Assembly (NCBI GenBank): GCA_012520315.1
Contig: JAAYOM010000081.1
Coordinates: forward strand, 1 to 33,203
Direction of reading: 5' to 3'
Source of the DNA: Bacillota bacterium
GTDB taxonomy: Bacteria; Bacillota; Limnochordia; Darwinibacteriales; Darwinibacteriaceae
Length of the DNA: 33,203 nt
Shown here: positions 29,866 through 33,203 of the stretch, in pieces
Position numbering within the stretch: position 1 is the first letter of the stretch
Layout of the letters: every line of letters begins with the position of its first letter
Position numbers and translations under genes: made by a program
Notes under the pieces: generated by a model
Seen by the model: only the letters and a program-made list of their open reading frames with translations
Databases searched by the model: none
What the model was told of the DNA's origin: nothing

Positions 29866-32046
29866 TCATTCCTTGGGGCTGGTTGGGGCGCCGTTCATCT
29901 CTTCCTTGAGCATACCCAAGAACTCCCGGGCCAAATAAGGATCGAACTGGGAACCCGCTCCAGAGGCAATCTCTTCCAAGGCCTTTTCTGGACACAAAGC
30001 CTTGCGGTAAGCCCGATCTGAAGTCATGGCGTCAAAGGCATCGGCCAGGGCCACAATCCTGGCAGCAATCGGTATTTCTTCCCCCTTTAGTCCATGGGGG
30101 TAACCCTTCCCATCCCACCTTTCATGATGGTAGAGCACCCCTTCCGCCACATCCAATAAATCCGGGGAAGATGCCACAATGCGATGGCCGATCTCGCAGT
30201 GCTGCCTCATCACCTGCCATTCTTCCTCCGTGAGGGGGCCTGGCTTATCCAGGATATTTTCAGAGATGCCAACTTTGCCGATATCGTGAAGAACAGCAAC
30301 TAGGGAGCTGGTAACCACCTCTCCGTCTGATAGGCCGATCCTTTGCGCTAGGTTAACGGCGCGTTTTTGCAGGTTGCGGGCGTGTTCCTCAGTTTCATGG
30401 CTCTTTTCTGCCAAGGCCTGCTGCAATGACGACACCAAAGCACTTCTGCGGCTTTGGGCACTGCTGATCTTCTGCTGGTACATGTTGGTCTCCGCACTGC
30501 GGAATACATCTGCTATGTTCTCTTCCGGCACTGTTTTTGTGGCGGAGCCCAGGGCGATGCTAGGGGCCAGGCCCGTATGATTCATCTCTTGACTGGCGGC
30601 ATCAATCTCCAAACAGATTTTTTGTGCCTGTTCAGCAGTGGTCTTTGGTAAAAGGAGCAGAAACTCATCGCCGCCCCAGCGCACAACCACATCTCTGCTG
30701 CGGGCTACCGAGTGGAATACTTTAGCCGCCCCCCTAAGCACTTCATCCCCTTGATGGTGTCCCATGGAGTCGTTGATTATTTTCAGTCCATTTAGATCGC
30801 CAATGATCACACTGAGGGGCAGGTGCTCTTCACTGTCCAAACTTGGCAGCTGACTTTCCAGATGATGGCGGTTGTAAAGTCCGGTTAGGGAGTCTTTATA
30901 GACCTGTTCCCGTAACTTAAGTTCCATCAGTTTCCGTTCAGTAATATCATTAAAAACCGTGACAAAGAGGCGGGGCCTGGGACTGTAGGCCCGTACCGTA
31001 AAGTACTTGCCGATCTCCTGGCTAAAATCCTCGATACTAGTTGGTACACCTGTCAGGGCCACCTGACCGTAGGTTTCAATCCAGATCTTCTCTGTATTGG
31101 GCATCATTTCGAGCACAGTCTTGCCCACAAGCTCTGCAGCAGAAAAGCCCGTCAGCTCTTCAAATGCTTTGTTGACCTCAAGGAAGCGGTAATCGACTGG
31201 CCGGTTATCACTATCTGTAATGATCTCATGGAGGGCGATGGCATTAATCGATGTTTCCATCAAGGTGCGGAAACGCTCTTCGCTGCGCCGCATTTTTTCG
31301 CGCTGCTGGTACTCTTCCGTCACATCCCGAAAAACTAGAATGACTCCATGGATATTACCAGCAGAGTCTTTTACAGGGGCCGCGCTGTCAGCAATATGAT
31401 ACTCCACACCGGTTTTGGAGATAAGTACAGTGTGGTTGGCTAAGCCAACTATTTCCCCGCTGGCGAGAACCTTACCTACAGGATTTTGCACCGGCTCCCG
31501 GCTGCGGGCATTTACAATCTGAAAGACCTGGACCAGTTCTTGCCCTACGCCGCTCGAATCAATCCAGCCGGTTAAAGCCTCGGCCTGCGGATTCATCATG
31601 GTCACTCTGCCAGTATTGTCAGTGACAATAACTGCATCACCAATGGACTCTACAATTCTGCGAAAGTAGTCTTCCCTGTCGGGCAATGCGCCCCCAAGGG
31701 ACTTGTCAGTCAAATCGAAAGTGATTTCCAGGCGCACGAGTGTCTCCCCTAGGGTTACCACCTGAATGTGCCGATCAAAGATTTGGTCTGTCCTGGGGTT
31801 GTACCATTGGAAGTGCAGGGTTTTTTCAGGGTCATTTTTCAAGATTTCATTGCTTAGACAGCTGCACCTTTCCTGATGGGGATCTGCACAGCAGAGCTGG
31901 CCTTCTGCCGTACCCAACTCCTGGCGGGCAAAATCGTTGGCAAGCAAAACGCGATTGGTCTCTAAGTCACAGAGGCGAACCATGGCCCGCATTTGCGCGA
32001 AAACAGTGTCCAATAGCCATTCCCTATTCCAGTAACGGACTGACAT
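29866..32046 (-). CDS. PAS-PAS-GGDEF-HD-GYP bifunctional c-di-GMP protein
   Basis: The 726-residue soluble protein has a PAS-like N-terminus (about 15-110), a PAS domain at about 125-245 (FRRIVESIGDAVIVTDNTGRV), a second at about 255-370, a GGDEF domain at about 385-540 and an HD-GYP domain at about 555-715. The cyclase site RWGGDEF is intact, with an RSRD I-site five residues before. The HD-GYP motifs HDIGKVGI and HHERWDGKGYP are also complete. It could both make and degrade c-di-GMP, depending on signals sensed by the PAS domains. The N-terminal domain has a Cys cluster (LCCADPHQERCSC) that may bind metal or sense redox. GGGAGGTG precedes the ATG. Confidence 0.95.
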   Translation of the reverse strand: MSVRYWNREWLLDTVFAQMRAMVRLCDLETNRVLLANDFARQELGTAEGQLCCADPHQERCSCLSNEILKNDPEKTLHFQWYNPRTDQIFDRHIQVVTLGETLVRLEITFDLTDKSLGGALPDREDYFRRIVESIGDAVIVTDNTGRVTMMNPQAEALTGWIDSSGVGQELVQVFQIVNARSREPVQNPVGKVLASGEIVGLANHTVLISKTGVEYHIADSAAPVKDSAGNIHGVILVFRDVTEEYQQREKMRRSEERFRTLMETSINAIALHEIITDSDNRPVDYRFLEVNKAFEELTGFSAAELVGKTVLEMMPNTEKIWIETYGQVALTGVPTSIEDFSQEIGKYFTVRAYSPRPRLFVTVFNDITERKLMELKLREQVYKDSLTGLYNRHHLESQLPSLDSEEHLPLSVIIGDLNGLKIINDSMGHHQGDEVLRGAAKVFHSVARSRDVVVRWGGDEFLLLLPKTTAEQAQKICLEIDAASQEMNHTGLAPSIALGSATKTVPEENIADVFRSAETNMYQQKISSAQSRRSALVSSLQQALAEKSHETEEHARNLQKRAVNLAQRIGLSDGEVVTSSLVAVLHDIGKVGISENILDKPGPLTEEEWQVMRQHCEIGHRIVASSPDLLDVAEGVLYHHERWDGKGYPHGLKGEEIPIAARIVALADAFDAMTSDRAYRKALCPEKALEEIASGAGSQFDPYLAREFLGMLKEEMNGAPTSPKE

Positions 32047-32079
32047 CCGGCACCTCCCTTGTTCGATATCACTAAAGCT

Positions 32080-32155
32080 AAGAACCTAGTGATACCGAAA
32101 ACACATCATCCTTACTTCGTGTAGTAGAAATATCGGTATTTCCCACTAGGTTCTT
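32080..32155. repeat. 76-bp multi-stem inverted repeat upstream of the c-di-GMP gene
   Basis: Perfect 12-base arms, AAGAACCTAGTG and CACTAGGTTCTT, enclose a 52-base centre. The inner part can pair as TACCGA/TCGGTA, or alternatively on the minus strand as two small hairpins, GAAATA-CCGA-TATTTC and TACT-ACACGA-AGTA, giving a three-way junction. It lies between the receptor gene stop and the GGDEF-HD-GYP start. It could be a terminator, a structured 5' leader or a small mobile repeat. No T run directly follows on either strand longer than three. Confidence 0.65.
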
Positions 32156-32188
32156 TAATGAATCCGTCAATTCCTGTGCAGTTAGAAG

Positions 32189-33203
32189 TTAACTTAATTT
32201 GAACTGTGCAACCAATCCCTGCAGACGTTCCGCCATATTACTGAGTTCTTGGGCAGAAACGGCAATGCTGTCAACAGAGGCTGACTGTTCTTCTGTCGTG
32301 GCGGCCATTTCGTGGCTGCCTGAGTTAATCTCCAGGATTCCCCGGGAGATCTCGTCAATTTGAACCATAATACCGTTCACCGCATCGATGATCTCATTCA
32401 TTAAACTCCCTGTTTGGCCCACGATTTGAGCATTTGCTTCAGCCTGTTCAACGCCGTGTTCAATGCCGGCAATAGTGCGTTCGGTCTCAGCCTGAATGCT
32501 CTGGATTAAATTGGTAATCCGTGTTGTAGAATTGGCTGACTGTTCCGCCAGATTACGTACTTCATCAGCAACCACCGCAAAGCCTCGCCCATGTTCTCCT
32601 GCCCTGGCAGCTTCAATGGCGGCGTTGAGTGCTAACAGATTTGTTTGATCTGCAATGCCGGTGATTACTTCTACAATTTCACCAATTTCCCGGGACTGCC
32701 TGCCTAGACTTTCTACAGTGGAAGCTATTTCACCCATCACTTCTTTTAGTTCCTCGGTACTGGCAATGGCTTCTGAGACTCCCTGGCCTCCGCTTTGGGT
32801 GGAATCAAGGATTTGATTGGCAGATTTGACCATAACCTGGGAGTTGTTGTTCATCTGCTCCACAGTGGCGGCAAACTCATTACTTGTACTCGCCACTTCT
32901 TCAATGGAAGCGCTGGTCTCCTCGGTGGAGGCAGACAGCTCCTGGCTGGTGCTGGCAATTTGCAGAGACGCTTGAATCACTTCGTTCAATACGTTTTTCA
33001 TTGACGTTTGCGTATGCTCCACCGCCCGGGCTACCTCACCAAATTCATCCTGCCTCTGCAGGAACTTGGCAGAAAACTCCTGGGAAAAGTCGCCCTCTGC
33101 CATATGGGAGAGATGGCCTTGGGTCGCATCCAGGCTGTTGATAATTCCAAGGGAGACGGACAGCAGAACGACTCCTAACACCACAAAGGAAAGGACGCCA
33201 ATA
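32189..33203 (-). CDS. Methyl-accepting chemotaxis protein, cut by the right edge
   Basis: The frame is open to the window end, so the N-terminal sensor and first membrane helix are missing; 337 codons remain. The visible part starts in a membrane helix ([20 protein letters not shown]), then a HAMP-like segment ending [15 protein letters not shown], then a long coiled coil. The signalling hairpin is clear: [24 protein letters not shown] followed by [15 protein letters not shown]. Methylation helices with repeated Ser-Ala-Ser-x-E-E flank it. It signals to CheA/CheW, so the organism probably swims or uses a related chemosensory system. No pentapeptide tether is present at the C-terminus. Confidence 0.95.
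   Translation of the reverse strand, partial: IGVLSFVVLGVVLLSVSLGIINSLDATQGHLSHMAEGDFSQEFSAKFLQRQDEFGEVARAVEHTQTSMKNVLNEVIQASLQIASTSQELSASTEETSASIEEVASTSNEFAATVEQMNNNSQVMVKSANQILDSTQSGGQGVSEAIASTEELKEVMGEIASTVESLGRQSREIGEIVEVITGIADQTNLLALNAAIEAARAGEHGRGFAVVADEVRNLAEQSANSTTRITNLIQSIQAETERTIAGIEHGVEQAEANAQIVGQTGSLMNEIIDAVNGIMVQIDEISRGILEINSGSHEMAATTEEQSASVDSIAVSAQELSNMAERLQGLVAQFKLS

Noticed and set aside
32080-32155. c-di-GMP riboswitch
   Set aside because: The location is tempting, but the conserved cores of the known c-di-GMP riboswitch classes are not visible. Only a structured repeat can be claimed.

Overview
The window is a stretch of a bacterial chromosome, most likely from the Bacillota (Firmicutes). 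Ribosome binding sites are strong (AGGAGG, GGAGGTG), GTG and TTG starts are common, Rho-independent terminators are clear, and gaps between genes are short. GC content looks close to half. Nearly every gene is on the minus strand, so transcription runs from right to left. The sugar-binding protein and an RseB-like protein both have ordinary signal peptides without a lipobox cysteine. This hints, without proving it, at a diderm Bacillota with a periplasm. No rRNA, tRNA, CRISPR array or insertion sequence was seen.

Left part (1-4105): an IclR-type regulator runs off the left edge. Next comes a decayed sigma/anti-sigma locus. The ECF sigma gene carries an in-frame stop and has lost the segment between regions 2 and 4. 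The overlapping anti-sigma-like membrane protein and an RseB-like secreted protein are intact. A small protein with a C39/papain-like Cys-His pattern ends this unit.

4106-8313: a glycan unit holding a DUF1861 protein, a LacI regulator, a GH130 phosphorylase and a membrane-anchored alpha/beta hydrolase. Its upstream region has four TTGCGC boxes around a candidate -10 box, and a 21-codon ORF with an excellent ribosome binding site.

8384-25552: the main system, about 17 kb. In transcription order it encodes a LacI regulator, an M20 amidohydrolase, a degenerate M24 (creatinase-like) protein, a YtfQ-like sugar-binding protein, an unknown signal-peptide protein with a C-terminal anchor, a second M20 enzyme, a double ABC ATPase, two RbsC-type permeases, a GATase1-like protein, a PfkB kinase, xylose isomerase, xylulokinase, a second PfkB kinase and a KpsF-like SIS isomerase without CBS domains. 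A strong terminator follows. A 14-bp operator-like sequence occurs three times: before the regulator, before the first M20 gene and before the binding protein. I infer one regulon that imports a pentose or furanose, possibly as an amide-linked conjugate, and feeds it to the pentose phosphate pathway through an isomerase-then-kinase branch (XylA/XylB) and a kinase-then-isomerase branch (PfkB/SIS).

Right part (25632-33203): an RDD membrane protein, a membrane diguanylate cyclase (the only clear plus-strand gene), an FAD-dependent oxidoreductase, an ANT(6)-like nucleotidyltransferase, a PAS-GGDEF-HD-GYP protein and a chemotaxis receptor cut by the right edge. A 76-bp multi-stem inverted repeat lies just upstream of the GGDEF-HD-GYP gene.
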